Below the pieces are notes generated by a model that was not told where the DNA came from, searched no databases, and saw only the letters and a program-made list of their open reading frames with translations. Of a DNA stretch of 64,000 nt, positions 1 to 9,007 are shown piece by piece. Source of the stretch: Streptococcus gallolyticus (GTDB taxonomy: Bacteria; Bacillota; Bacilli; Lactobacillales; Streptococcaceae); contig NZ_NETH01000001.1 of assembly GCF_003337175.1 (NCBI RefSeq), forward strand, positions 1-64,000. The letters run 5' to 3'. Position 1 is the stretch's first letter. Every line of letters starts with the position of its first letter. The position numbers were made by a program, and so were the translations under genes.

Positions 1-1
1 T

Positions 2-1009
2 CAGCTTAGACAAGACTGTCTTATCGCCATGGAAGATACTGGACATTATGCCTTAAATCTCTTAACATTCTTACATCAAAACAATTATAAGATTTACACC
101 TATAATCCCTTACTTATCAAAGAATTCACAAAGTCTCTCTCACTTCGTAAAACGAAAACAGATAAGAAGGACGCACGTACAATAGCTCTTAAGTTGCTTT
201 CTGACCCTAATCGTGCCCTATTTATGCATGACAACAGGCAAGAAGAACTTAAAATTATAACACGTCACATGAATCGTTTAAAGAAACATCAATCAGATTG
301 GAAAGTCCAATATACCAAGTGTTTAGATATCATTTTCCCTGAACTACATCAGGTCGTTACGAAACACTCTGACTATGTCTATGAGTTGCTCAAATGTTTT
401 CCTTCTCCTGAGAAAATGGTAACTGCTGGATTTGATAAACTTATTGAGATTAAACGATTAACAGCTAAACATGCGTTGGATATTCTCGAACTAGCTCCAA
501 ATTCTATTGGCACAACTTCTTTTGCTCGTGAATTTGAATTGGTTGAAATCATTGAGAACATCCAACACTACGAAAAACTCATCAAACAAGCTGAAAAGAA
601 GATTGATGAGTTGATGGCTGAGCTCAACTCGGTCATCACTACGGTACCTGGAATTGGTAATCGCCTTGGCTCTGTCATCTTAGCAGAAATCAGAAACATT
701 AATACTTTCACTAATCCAGCTCAACTACAAGCTTTTGCAGGATTAGAACCCTCTATCTACCAATCTGGACAACTAGATACTCAGGGTAAAATGGTCAAAC
801 GAGGCTCATCGCATCTACGTTGGGCACTCATACAAGCTGCTATTAAAGTAGCTAGATACTCCCCTACGTTTAAAGCTTACTTGAGAATTAAGTTAGAGCA
901 AGGGAAACACTTCAATGTCGCTATTTCTCATGTCGCTAAGAAACTCATTCGAGTGCTGTTTCGTCTACTTCAGAACAATGAAGCCTTTGAAGAGGATAAA
1001 CTAAGATAA
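2..1009 (+). CDS. IS110-family transposase (5' end outside window)
   Basis: This is a transposase of the IS110 family, which recombines DNA using an RuvC-like DEDD domain, a C-terminal transposase_20 domain with a catalytic serine, and an element-encoded bridge RNA. The frame is open to the window edge, and the first Met (base 29) lies inside the RuvC-like domain, so the N-terminus is missing from view. The motif KTDKKDAR supplies two of the acidic residues. TVPGIGNRLGSVILAEI and later RGSSHLRWAL mark the C-terminal domain, with the serine in RGSS. The C-terminus looks intact (335 codons visible). A second, decayed element of the same family follows in the same orientation. Confidence 0.9.
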   Translation, partial: QLRQDCLIAMEDTGHYALNLLTFLHQNNYKIYTYNPLLIKEFTKSLSLRKTKTDKKDARTIALKLLSDPNRALFMHDNRQEELKIITRHMNRLKKHQSDWKVQYTKCLDIIFPELHQVVTKHSDYVYELLKCFPSPEKMVTAGFDKLIEIKRLTAKHALDILELAPNSIGTTSFAREFELVEIIENIQHYEKLIKQAEKKIDELMAELNSVITTVPGIGNRLGSVILAEIRNINTFTNPAQLQAFAGLEPSIYQSGQLDTQGKMVKRGSSHLRWALIQAAIKVARYSPTFKAYLRIKLEQGKHFNVAISHVAKKLIRVLFRLLQNNEAFEEDKLR

Positions 1010-1059
1010 ACCAACAAAAATATAGATGAAAGACTTTTTAAAACAGTTGTTTTAAGAGG

Positions 1060-1265
1060 CTTTTTGTCGTGTCTAAAACACGTTCTAAAAAAATTTAGAA
1101 CAAACTATTGACAACTCTTATAGTTTGTCTTTCTTTCATTATTTTTTAGATTTGTTTTATACTTAGTTCAATCGCTTAGACCTTTTATGTCGTGTAAGAA
1201 TCCAAGGCAAAGAGTGCGTGGAACGAACAACAGTCGCTAATCACTTTGAAAGGAATCCAAAACTT
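1060..1265 (+). ncRNA. Left non-coding end of second IS110 element; possible bridge RNA
   Basis: About 200 bases without an ORF separate the first transposase from the start of the second. In the IS110 subgroup the non-coding DNA 5' of the transposase encodes the bridge RNA that specifies target and donor. I see short inverted repeats here (for example around 1070-1100) and a TATACT box at 1158-1163, but I did not fold a complete two-loop RNA. The assignment rests on position and family knowledge. Confidence 0.3.
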
Positions 1266-2062
1266 ATGTTCTATGTTGGTATTGATATTGCCAAAAACAA
1301 ACACGATTTAGCTTGTATGGATGAAACTGGAGAAACAGTAATCACTAACTTCAGATTTGCCAATTCTTATCAAGGCTTTCATCAGCTGAAACTAAAGCTA
1401 GAACAGCTATCTCCTATCACACAAGATGTCCAAATAGCGCTTGAAAGTACAGGACACTATAACTACAATATAGTGACTTTTTTAAGAGAGTTAGGCAAAT
1501 TAATGGATGGTTAAAAGAGTTCACACGCTATCAAAATTGCTTAATTCAGTCACGGTCTAGATGTATATGTCAGATTAAAATCAAGCGATTAACCACTGAT
1601 AAGGCGCATCAGATACAAGAAACTGCCAAACAAACTATTGGTAATGCTTCTACCGCCTTATCCTTAGAGCTAGTGCAATTAATTGAAAGCATTCAACACT
1701 ACGATAAGCAAATTAACCAAGTCCAAGAAGAAATTAACATCTTGATGACTGTTGAAGTCGCCTTGTTGCTATTATTTGAGCTGAAATGAAGACTATTCCT
1801 AACAAATCAGCCTCAAGCCTTTGCAGGTTTAGACCCTGCTGGATAGATGGATAACACAGGTCATATGGTGAAACGAGGCTCTTCTTATCTAAGGTATGCC
1901 TTTAAGACAAGCTACCAAGCTCATCTCGATTTACTCACCGCATTTTAAAGCCTATTAAGACTGAAAATCAGTCACTATAATGTAGCTGTGACACATGACG
2001 CTCAAAAATTAACTCGTATCATCTTCTTAAAACCAATCAAATCTTTGATGAAACTAAGGTAA
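1266..2062 (+). pseudogene. IS110-family transposase, decayed
   Basis: The true start is probably ATG at 1266, 12 bases after AAAGGA, giving MFYVGIDIAKNKHD, the usual IS110 N-terminus with the first catalytic Asp. The frame runs to ESTGHYNYNIVTF and then stops at 1512-1514. Further pieces remain downstream in shifted frames: IKRLTTDKAHQIQ, IESIQHYDKQINQ and a C-terminal VTHDAQKLTRIIF ending at 2062. Compared with the copy at 2-1009, roughly 110 residues after NIVTF are deleted, and several frameshifts follow. It cannot make an active transposase. Confidence 0.85.
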
Positions 2063-2126
2063 GCCTATAAAGTCACGAATGATTTTTAAAACTTGCTCAA
2101 GGGTAAGATTTTTTGCGTATCTAAAA

Positions 2127-2155
2127 TTGAGCTTTTAGACGAAAAGTAGTAAAAT
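2127..2155 (+). promoter_or_regulatory. Candidate promoter of a short RNA
   Basis: TTGAGC at 2127-2132 and TAAAAT at 2150-2155 are separated by 17 bases on the plus strand. Transcription would start near 2162 and converge on dprA. Confidence 0.3.
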
Positions 2156-2161
2156 AGTAGT

Positions 2162-2232
2162 TACATCTTTCAGACGATTGAGTAACTTGTATTCAAGTTT
2201 ATCGCAGTGAGGGCGTTTTTTATTTTTTAGGA
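2162..2232 (+). ncRNA. Candidate small RNA with terminator-like end
   Basis: Downstream of the promoter-like pair there is a stem AACTTG/CAAGTT (2184-2199), then a short CGC/GCG stem (2203-2215) running into two T-rich tracts. No ORF is present. It could equally be a leftover end of the IS110 element or the convergent terminator region of dprA. I recognise no Rfam family. Confidence 0.25.
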
Positions 2233-2304
2233 TTTTCTCTTGACTTTTTACCACTAGACTTTTTAGTTAAGTATGAATAGTTATCCCAGATTCTAATCAA
2301 TAGG

Positions 2305-3147
2305 TTAGATTGGGTACTCCGAAAGGATATCTAAGCCTGATGTGACGCATTTTGCGCCCTCTTTTATTAAATGATGACAGCCATCAGATTTTCCATCTAA
2401 AATATTTCCTGGAATGGCAAAAACATCTCGTCCTTCTTCCAATGCTCTTTCGCACGTAATCAAACTGCCTGATCGCAGCTTAGCTTCTACTACGATAACG
2501 CCTTGTGATAAACCTGCAATAATACGATTTCGCTCTGGAAAATGGAATTTCAGCGGTGCTTCTCCTGCTACGTACTCACTTAATACGAGGTGATTTTTAG
2601 CCATGTACTCCTGCAACTGCTTATTTTCTTTGGGATAATAAACGTCCAGTCCGCAACCGATAACGGCAATCGATGCACCACCGTTTTTTAGAGCTGATAA
2701 ATGCGCACTAGTATCAATACCACGCGCCAACCCACTAACGATAACAAAATGATTCCCGAGTTCTTTGACAATTTTCTGTACGGATTTTGTCCCTGTTGCT
2801 GATGCTGTTCTTGCTCCTACTACTGCCATTTTTTGGCGATTGAGTAATTCTAAATTTCCTTGATAAAACAGCAAAACAGGTGGATTATAACAATGTTTGA
2901 GTTCTAATGGGTATTCGTCATCTAGTATGGAAACACTAGGAAAACAATTGAATTCTTTGCGCAATTCTTTGGTGTCCAGTGCTTTGTATTTTTCCATAAA
3001 AAGGATAGGATTTTTACATTTTGAGACGACTGCCATATTACGCAAAGATAGTGATTTCTCTTGCTTTTCTTGATAATCCAAAATAGCTAAAATATTAAGA
3101 TTTGTTAATCCTGCTTTTTTTAATTTAAACAATTCAAAATTATTCAT
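2305..3147 (-). CDS. dprA: DNA processing protein DprA
   Basis: DprA binds incoming single-stranded DNA during natural transformation and loads RecA; in streptococci it also shuts off competence. The 280-residue protein has an N-terminal SAM-like region and then the Rossmann-type domain from about residue 105. Key motifs are VVGARTASATG (109-119, GAR where GSR is more usual), SGLARGIDTSAH (138-149), FPERNRIIAGLS (203-214), and SGSLIT...ALEEGRDVFAIPGN (227-248). The ATG at 3147 follows GAGGT. A SigX-type box lies just upstream, as expected for a late competence gene. The IS110 pair occupies the space where topA often follows dprA in streptococci. Confidence 0.95.
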   Translation of the reverse strand: MNNFELFKLKKAGLTNLNILAILDYQEKQEKSLSLRNMAVVSKCKNPILFMEKYKALDTKELRKEFNCFPSVSILDDEYPLELKHCYNPPVLLFYQGNLELLNRQKMAVVGARTASATGTKSVQKIVKELGNHFVIVSGLARGIDTSAHLSALKNGGASIAVIGCGLDVYYPKENKQLQEYMAKNHLVLSEYVAGEAPLKFHFPERNRIIAGLSQGVIVVEAKLRSGSLITCERALEEGRDVFAIPGNILDGKSDGCHHLIKEGAKCVTSGLDILSEYPI

Positions 3148-3170
3148 GTTTTTCTACCTCACTAATTTAT

Positions 3171-3178
3171 TATTCGAA
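3171..3178 (-). promoter_or_regulatory. SigX (ComX) cin-box of dprA
   Basis: The minus strand reads TTCGAATA, matching the streptococcal cin-box TNCGAATA used by the competence sigma factor in place of a -10. It is preceded by a T-run and lies 23 bases upstream of the dprA start. The T-run is shared with the maa terminator. Confidence 0.75.
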
Positions 3179-3202
3179 AAAAAGCCCTGAAAAACAGGGC
3201 TT
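3177..3202 (-). terminator. Terminator of the rbgA-rnhB-maa operon
   Basis: AGCCCTG/CAGGGCT stem (3183-3201) with a five-base loop, followed on the minus strand by seven T. The T-run touches the dprA cin-box. Confidence 0.85.
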
Positions 3203-3221
3203 AGTGAGTGTATTTTACGTA

Positions 3222-3773
3222 TTAATCAAGCGTTTTTATGATTTTTGCAGGATTTCCAGCGAGAACCACGTTATCGCCAAAAGATTTTGTGACGACTGCA
3301 CCAGCACCAATGACAACGTTGTCTCCTAAGGTAACCCCAGGTAGAATGGTCACACCGCCGCCAAACCAGGCATTATCTCCAATAGTGATTGGTGCACCGT
3401 ATTCAAGACCTGAAATACGTTCTTTGGCATCAAGTGGGTGTAACGGTGTTAACAATTGACAATTTGATCCAAACATTGCGTTGTCGCCAATGTGAATCTC
3501 ACAGACATCAAGCATGGTACAGTTATAATTGGCATAGAAATTCTCACCCACATAAATATTTGAACCATAATCACAAACAAAACGTGGATTCATTGTCAAT
3601 TTTTCACCTGTTGACCCAAACAGAGTTTTTATAATGTCTCTTTGCTTATCACGGTCGTCCTCGTTATTAAACAACTTCATTTTTCGGCGTGCTTCCAGAC
3701 GCATGGCAGTTAGCTCTGCATCTCCAGCATCGTATAGTTGCCCAGCTAACATTTTTTCTTTTTCGCTTGTCAT
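3222..3773 (-). CDS. maa: Maltose/galactoside-type sugar O-acetyltransferase
   Basis: A LacA/Maa/NodL-type acetyltransferase that transfers acetyl from acetyl-CoA to a sugar hydroxyl. The 183 residues comprise an N-terminal Mac domain (about 5-55, with MLAGQLYDAGD) and a left-handed beta-helix of hexapeptide repeats (about 70-175: IGDNAMFG, IGDNAWFGGGVTI, LGDNVVIGAGAVV). His112 in PLHPLDAKER is the probable catalytic residue. The start ATG follows GGAGCC and sits directly after the rnhB stop, so it is co-transcribed as the last gene of the rbgA operon. The physiological acceptor sugar cannot be read from sequence. Confidence 0.9.
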   Translation of the reverse strand: MTSEKEKMLAGQLYDAGDAELTAMRLEARRKMKLFNNEDDRDKQRDIIKTLFGSTGEKLTMNPRFVCDYGSNIYVGENFYANYNCTMLDVCEIHIGDNAMFGSNCQLLTPLHPLDAKERISGLEYGAPITIGDNAWFGGGVTILPGVTLGDNVVIGAGAVVTKSFGDNVVLAGNPAKIIKTLD

Positions 3774-3774
3774 A

Positions 3775-4554
3775 TTAAGGCTCCTTTAGCATGGATTTTA
3801 TTGGTTCGAATGTTTTACGGTGAATTGGTGTGATGCCATATTTTTTTAGACCTTCTAAGTGCTCTTTGGTTCCATAGCCAACGTTTTTTTCAAAGGCATA
3901 CCTAGGATAATCATTGGCATAGTCAGCCATCATGCGGTCACGTGTTACTTTAGCAACGATAGAAGCCGCTGCAATTGATAAGGAGTTGGCATCACCTTTG
4001 ATGAGTGATTGTTGTGGGATCGAAGTTTCCAAATGCATGGCATCAATTAAAAGATAATCAGGTTTTGTCACCTGGCCTTTCAGTTGATTAATGGCTTGCA
4101 ACATACCGACTTTTGTAGCTTCGTAGATATTAATCTGGTCAATGACATTATTGTCAACAATTCCGATTCCAATTCCTAAAGCACGCGCAAGGATTTCGTG
4201 ATAAATTTCCTCGTGGTGCTTTTTAGGAATTTTTTTAGAATCATTGAGGTGTTTCATTTTACAATTTTTTGGAAGAATAACGCACGCTGTGACAACGGGG
4301 CCTGCTAATGGTCCTCTACCAACTTCATCAATCCCAGCAATGGCTTGGTAACCTTGTTGATAAAGTTCTTTTTCGTAGCGCAGCATATTTTCCAAGCGCA
4401 AGTCTTCATCAATATCCGCCTGAATGGCTTTTTTACGCTGCTGAATCGCCTTTTGGACCCCTGCACGACCATCTGACTCATAATCTTGCCAGCGTGCGTC
4501 ATCAAGGCTCTCAATCGCTGCTAGCGCTTCTTTGATTTCTTTAACGGTCGCCAT
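3775..4554 (-). CDS. rnhB: Ribonuclease HII
   Basis: RNase HII nicks RNA-DNA hybrids and removes misincorporated ribonucleotides. The catalytic DEDD set begins at [15 protein letters not shown] (about residue 70), followed by [15 protein letters not shown] and [10 protein letters not shown]. The Gram-positive N-terminal extension of about 65 residues is present. A TTG at 4560 is in frame, but ATG at 4554 is better placed 9 bases after AGGAG, giving 259 residues. It overlaps the end of rbgA by 14 bases, so translation is probably coupled. Confidence 0.93.
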   Translation of the reverse strand: MATVKEIKEALAAIESLDDARWQDYESDGRAGVQKAIQQRKKAIQADIDEDLRLENMLRYEKELYQQGYQAIAGIDEVGRGPLAGPVVTACVILPKNCKMKHLNDSKKIPKKHHEEIYHEILARALGIGIGIVDNNVIDQINIYEATKVGMLQAINQLKGQVTKPDYLLIDAMHLETSIPQQSLIKGDANSLSIAAASIVAKVTRDRMMADYANDYPRYAFEKNVGYGTKEHLEGLKKYGITPIHRKTFEPIKSMLKEP

Positions 4555-5395
4555 TTTCAACTTCTCCTACGACGTCCAGAGTGTAACGACCAAGTTTGCC
4601 TTCGCGGACATCTTTAACAAAAAGGCTGTAAAAGCGGTCATAATCATCACGAAAGCCCAATTTTTGTGTCATAGCCATAATAACCTCAGGTGCTTCTTCT
4701 GCTAAGTCGATACCTTTGAAGCGTTCAACAAGACGTTCTGGATAGTATTTTTTAAAGAAATTAAGCCCGAAAATTGTTACTTCATCCATTGGCAAAAGCT
4801 GGTCCTTGATAGCACCTGTTAAGGCGAGTTTGAGTCCTACTACTTCATCTTCGAATTTTGGCCAAAGAATCCCTGGGGTATCTAGGATTTCCAAGTCTTT
4901 ATTAGACTTAAGCCATTGTTGTCCTTTAGTAACCCCTGGTTTATTACCAACAACTGCAATTTTTTTACCTGCTAAACGATTCATTAATGTTGATTTACCA
5001 GCGTTTGGAATACCGATAATCATTGTGCGCAAAGTTTCTTTTTGAATGCCACGTTCACGTAATTTAGCTATTTTATCAGCCATTAGTGATTTGGCGGCAT
5101 CGGTTACCAATTTTACAGTAGCTTGTTCTTTTGAATTAACAGCTAGGGTTTTGATGCCTTGTTTTTCAAAATAGTTACGCCATTCTTTTGTTCGGTTGCT
5201 ATCAGCAAGGTCGGCTTTGTTCAGAATCATCAATTTCGGTTTATCTCCGACGATTTTGGTTAACATTGGATTTTGGCTTGATAGTGGCAAACGAGCGTCA
5301 ACCAAAATTGTCACAAAATCAACGTGTTTCAGATTTTCCTGAACTTGTCGGCGTGCTTTTGACATATGCCCAGGAAACCATTGAATAGTAGCCAT
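4541..5395 (-). CDS. rbgA: Ribosome biogenesis GTPase RbgA/YlqF
   Basis: RbgA is needed for late assembly of the 50S subunit. The GTPase motifs are circularly permuted: the G4 motif NKADL (about 58-62) precedes the P-loop GIPNAGKST (about 126-134) and the G3 motif DTPG. The N-terminal [11 protein letters not shown] is characteristic of the family, and a C-terminal ANTAR-like RNA-binding region follows. The length of 284 is normal. It is first in a minus-strand operon with rnhB and maa. Confidence 0.95.
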   Translation of the reverse strand: MATIQWFPGHMSKARRQVQENLKHVDFVTILVDARLPLSSQNPMLTKIVGDKPKLMILNKADLADSNRTKEWRNYFEKQGIKTLAVNSKEQATVKLVTDAAKSLMADKIAKLRERGIQKETLRTMIIGIPNAGKSTLMNRLAGKKIAVVGNKPGVTKGQQWLKSNKDLEILDTPGILWPKFEDEVVGLKLALTGAIKDQLLPMDEVTIFGLNFFKKYYPERLVERFKGIDLAEEAPEVIMAMTQKLGFRDDYDRFYSLFVKDVREGKLGRYTLDVVGEVENGDR

Positions 5396-5493
5396 GTAAA
5401 ATAAATTCCTTTCGTATCACTTGTTCGATAGTACATACTTCTATCCTATCAATCCCCAAAGAAAATTGAAAGTAGAATAGATTGCTAACTACC

Positions 5494-5499
5494 ATTATA
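5494..5499 (-). promoter_or_regulatory. Extended -10 promoter of rbgA operon
   Basis: Minus strand TG-C-TATAAT at 5494-5502, about 100 bases upstream of rbgA. No good -35 is visible, which fits an extended -10 promoter. Confidence 0.5.
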
Positions 5500-5602
5500 G
5501 CACGTTTCCCCTTATTTTACTGATGCCTCCCTATTTCCAATACAATTTCCTCTATAGGGTGGACTAATATTTTTTGAATAATATATAAAAACACCTCTGG
5601 GG

Positions 5603-5695
5603 CTAACAATAGTAACCTCCAATATAACCGCTAGGTTCAACACCCGCTGAAATTGGCGAAATGGTACCAAGCAAATGCATATAACTAATGCTCAT
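5603..5695 (-). CDS. Possible 30-residue peptide, unrecognised
   Basis: An ORF of 30 codons whose ATG at 5695 overlaps the last codons of the ABC ATPase gene in another frame. Its peptide begins MSISYMHLLG and ends SGYIGGYYC. There is no clear Shine-Dalgarno sequence, so expression would depend on coupling; an internal ATG at 5680 gives a 25-residue form. The C-terminus is rich in Gly, Tyr and ends in Cys, which is unlike random sequence in AT-rich DNA. I do not recognise the family. It sits at the end of the bacteriocin operon and could be a secreted or signalling peptide, or chance. Confidence 0.3.
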   Translation of the reverse strand: MSISYMHLLGTISPISAGVEPSGYIGGYYC

Positions 5696-6341
5696 TTTTG
5701 CTAGCTAGAGAAATAACTCTATCGCATTGTCTTGCCTGTTCAAGATTATGTGTAACCATTATAATGGTTTTTCCAAAATGATCTCTCAACGAACGGATTA
5801 AATCGAATGACTTTTGAGCCATTTCAGGATCCAATGATCCAGTTGGTTCATCAGCTAATATAATATTACCAGGTTTTAAGATGGCTCTAACGATGGCAAT
5901 CCTTTGTTGCTCACCCCCTGATAATTCATTAACAATGCTATTTAGTCTATTTTCTAAGCTTACAAATTGTAACGTCTCCTTTATCATCTTTTCTTTCTCA
6001 CTTTTTGAGAAGTCGGTAAATGTCAAGGCAAGCATGAGGTTGTCCTTGACACTAGCTGTTGAGATAAGGGCATTTGATTGAAATAAATAATTAATGACAT
6101 TCCTGCGGTAAGCAACAGCAGCACGAGAATTGATTTTGGGCAACAGGTTACCATCTATTAAAATCTTACCACTGTCAAAACTATCCAAAAGACCAATCAG
6201 GTTGAGTATAGTAGATTTTCCAGACCCTGATGGACCAACTAGAGCCACAAATTCATGCGCTTCAATATCAAAACTCAAGTCTTTAAAAATGTCTCTTGAA
6301 CCGTATTTCTTAGATACTTTTTGTACGGAAATCATAGCCAT
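5685..6341 (-). CDS. ABC transporter ATP-binding protein (bacteriocin-associated)
   Basis: The nucleotide-binding subunit of a MacB/LolD-type exporter. Motifs are Walker [10 protein letters not shown], the ABC signature LSGGEQQR, Walker B IILADEPTG and the H-loop MVTHN. An upstream in-frame start at 6401 exists, but ATG at 6341 is 7 bases after AAAGGGG and gives 218 residues, MAMISVQKV. Only 4 bases separate it from the stop of the preceding membrane protein gene, and the ribosome site lies inside that gene's end. In lactococcin-972-type loci this ATPase works with the large membrane protein, probably in immunity or export. Confidence 0.9.
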   Translation of the reverse strand: MAMISVQKVSKKYGSRDIFKDLSFDIEAHEFVALVGPSGSGKSTILNLIGLLDSFDSGKILIDGNLLPKINSRAAVAYRRNVINYLFQSNALISTASVKDNLMLALTFTDFSKSEKEKMIKETLQFVSLENRLNSIVNELSGGEQQRIAIVRAILKPGNIILADEPTGSLDPEMAQKSFDLIRSLRDHFGKTIIMVTHNLEQARQCDRVISLASKNEH

Positions 6342-6345
6342 TGTA

Positions 6346-8554
6346 TTACCCCTTTCCCTTAAATGACTGCAAACTGTTTTCACCTTCTTTACGGAACACA
6401 TTGCAGTAAAGAAGCAACATTTGGAGAGTAACTGTGATAAGTGCTAAAGCGATTCCTAGTTTGGAACTCAAAAATAGCGATGTTAAAACCACTATCATAG
6501 AAACACCAATAATTAGCAAAAGAACGGCATTGTAACGTTTCCAAGGTGAAAATCCTAAAAAATACTGAACAGCTAACCGTTCTTCAAAAAGCAAGCAATA
6601 AACCAAGATAAAACTCCAAAGAATAGCAATTAGTGTCACTATAATGATGGCAATGACACTGCCAAAAAGATAGAAAGTATAACTGAGATTTTTTTGAAAA
6701 CCATTGATATAATTTTTAACGGTTATAAACCTTAAGGCATTGTCTGCTAAATTGGGGAAATCATTTTCTAAAATTGATGTCACTTGGCTCATTACTTCCT
6801 TATTGCGAAGTTTCAAAAGTCCATTGTAGCCACTAACAACTAAATTAGCCGTTTCCATAAAATATAAGTTTTCAGGTGATGCTACAAAAATAATCGGTTC
6901 TTGACTAGTTACACCATTTTTAATAGAAGTTGACCAAGTAAAGAGCGGATTTGAGGGCTGATAGGTTTTAAATAGAAAGGTGGGATTCGTTGTAAACTTA
7001 GTAGCGATATCCTCAGGTTTGACCGTCACACTTTCTTGCAAATAGGCTTTCATCACCTCAACTTCTGCTGCACTAAGCGTCTCAGGTATAAGGTAGAGGC
7101 GTGTGCCACTCTTTATTGCTGATAATTCGTCTTCACTTAATTCAAGACCAAAATCCGATAAATAATTATAGGAATAAGTTAAATACCAGAAAGGTTTCCT
7201 CGGGACATTTTGATAGGTATCAGAGACAATATCCAGATAGGTGTGACCGAGATATTCGCCTTTTGCGATATAAACACCTGGAAGGGTAGAAATGCGTTGA
7301 TAAAAGGCATACATGTCTCGTTCCAAGGAATCTGTAGTACCAGCATAAATTCCAATATCATCGCCCTCGCTAACATCTGAGAGGACATACATGTTTTCAA
7401 CGTTTTTCCATGCTCTAGCCACTTTGACATTATCAATAAATTGATTCATTGGCGCATCGAGAGAATGGCTAGTAACAATCAATAGACCTGCTGCCAGAAT
7501 ATAAAATACCACACTAATAATCATTAGTGGTTTCATTGGTAAGCGTTTATGAATGGTAGCTAGCGGTGAAACCAGGTAGACTATAATACTTGGTATGAGT
7601 AGCGTTAAACAGAGCACTAAAATTGATAGGCTCGTACTTGCAAAAATCAAAGGCAGTACCGACAGACCCAAACTAGACCAACCTGATAATAACCAAATAG
7701 CTAGCGCAGAAACAGGAGTTATAGAGATAGAAAATAGTAGAAAGTTCTTGAAAAGAGCGCCCCACAACTCTTTTCTCCCCCACCCTAAGAGAATCAGTAT
7801 GCCAAAGTGCTTAAAGGACTGCAAGACGCAGATTAAGAATAAAATAAGAAGAATCAGGGCGTTGACAACAATGCTAATGGCTAAAACAAGAAGCCAAATA
7901 CCATAGTCAGTATGACTTCCAAAACTTTTTTTTAGTCAATTCCTCAACGGTAATGCCAGTTATTGCTGAAAGGCCTGACAAAAAAGTATCTCTCGTATCA
8001 TTATCGTTAATACCGTTAATGTCATAGATTCCATTTATGGTATTCGTTTTTTGAAAAATATAATCTAGGCGATCGATGACAACAGGTGTGGTAAATAACA
8101 GGCTTGGTAACTTATAAAGCATATTATGGGAACCATTATCCAGTCCAATCGTTAAGCTATTATCATCATGTTCTAGTAAGGTTGTAAATTGTTGATGAGA
8201 AACAATGACTGTACCACTATTGACAGCGTCTGAGAATCCTTCGGGATTTCCAAGGATATCTATATAAACCTTACTTAGCCCTTCTCCTGATTCACTCGTT
8301 TCAAACCGTCTTGTCCATATTGATAAGTCACTGTGTTCCAAAAAATAGTGAAAAACAGCTTGAGATTGGTCATCTGATAACCTTTGAAGGTAAACGGTTA
8401 CGGTACTAGAATTCTGATTATAACCCTGCCATCCCTCTTGATACTGTACTCCTGTAAAAAAAATTGCCACCAGAGCAAACAACACACTCTGAATGGCAAC
8501 CAAAAACAGGATTAAGTACCTTATCTTACCTAATAACATGTTTTTGTAAGTCAT
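6346..8554 (-). pseudogene. Bacteriocin-associated integral membrane protein (DUF1430 type), frameshifted
   Basis: Two reading frames together make one protein of the bacteriocin-associated membrane family. The 5' frame (8554-7907, 215 residues) starts MTYKNMLLGK with a membrane anchor at about 9-31 and an extracellular domain. It ends after ELTKKK at an A8 tract (7926-7933). Reading A7 instead continues SFGSHTDYGIWLLVLAI into the second frame, which runs to 6346 with a second extracellular domain and FtsX-like membrane segments. The restored protein is 735 residues. The downstream frame is in +1, so a canonical -1 ribosomal slip would not rescue it. The break may be slippage, a mutation or a base-calling error. 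Confidence 0.8.
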
Positions 8555-8557
8555 AGG

Positions 8558-8854
8558 CTACCCCCTACAATTCCAGTAGCACCGTGCTGTATTGGTACCG
8601 ATGAATTTAGAGGCGCGCGCTTCGCCACCTGGTCTCTGCCAGCCTGAGAAAGCTCCATTAGCAGTGGATGAGTGTTCGTATACGCTTGATTGAACATTTG
8701 AATAGCTCCAAAGTCCTGCTGTCCAACCATAATTCCAGTAGACAGCACTTCCTTTATAGTAAACGGTGGCTGCTGATACCATTGACCCTCCAACACCAGC
8801 TAGAGTGAGAGTTATCAACGCTGTTGACATCAATTTTTTAATATTCTTTTTCAT
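8558..8854 (-). CDS. Lactococcin 972-family bacteriocin precursor
   Basis: Lactococcin 972-type bacteriocins are Sec-exported, unmodified proteins that bind lipid II and block septum formation. The 98-residue precursor has a signal peptide (KK-rich start, hydrophobic 9-24, cleavage near VSAA) and an aromatic, Gly/Ser-rich mature part containing VYWNYGWTAGLWSY. The C-terminus is ARCYWNCRG, with a Cys pair. ATG at 8854 is preferred over one at 8869, because GGGAG lies 8 bases before it. The following membrane protein gene starts 3 bases after the stop, the standard order for the family. A competing frame at 8551-8796 is a shadow. Confidence 0.85.
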   Translation of the reverse strand: MKKNIKKLMSTALITLTLAGVGGSMVSAATVYYKGSAVYWNYGWTAGLWSYSNVQSSVYEHSSTANGAFSGWQRPGGEARASKFIGTNTARCYWNCRG

Positions 8855-9007
8855 GATAAATACTCCCATATTGTAAACAAAATTATATCAACCAATCCTA
8901 TTATAAAATAGCCATAATATTATCCAGCTAAAGTATCAAACGAGCTTTTTAATATGAATTTTTTATGAAGTCTACCTCTTTTGATTTGTAAGCCTTTTCT
9001 TACTATT

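Noticed and set aside
7920-7940. Programmed -1 frameshift at A-AAA-AAG in the bacteriocin membrane gene
   Set aside because: The slippery heptamer is present, but the downstream protein is in the +1 frame; the -1 frame stops after about 14 codons.
8551-8796. 81-codon ORF on the minus strand
   Set aside because: It overlaps the lactococcin-972-like precursor in another frame, has no signal or ribosome site, and is a shadow.
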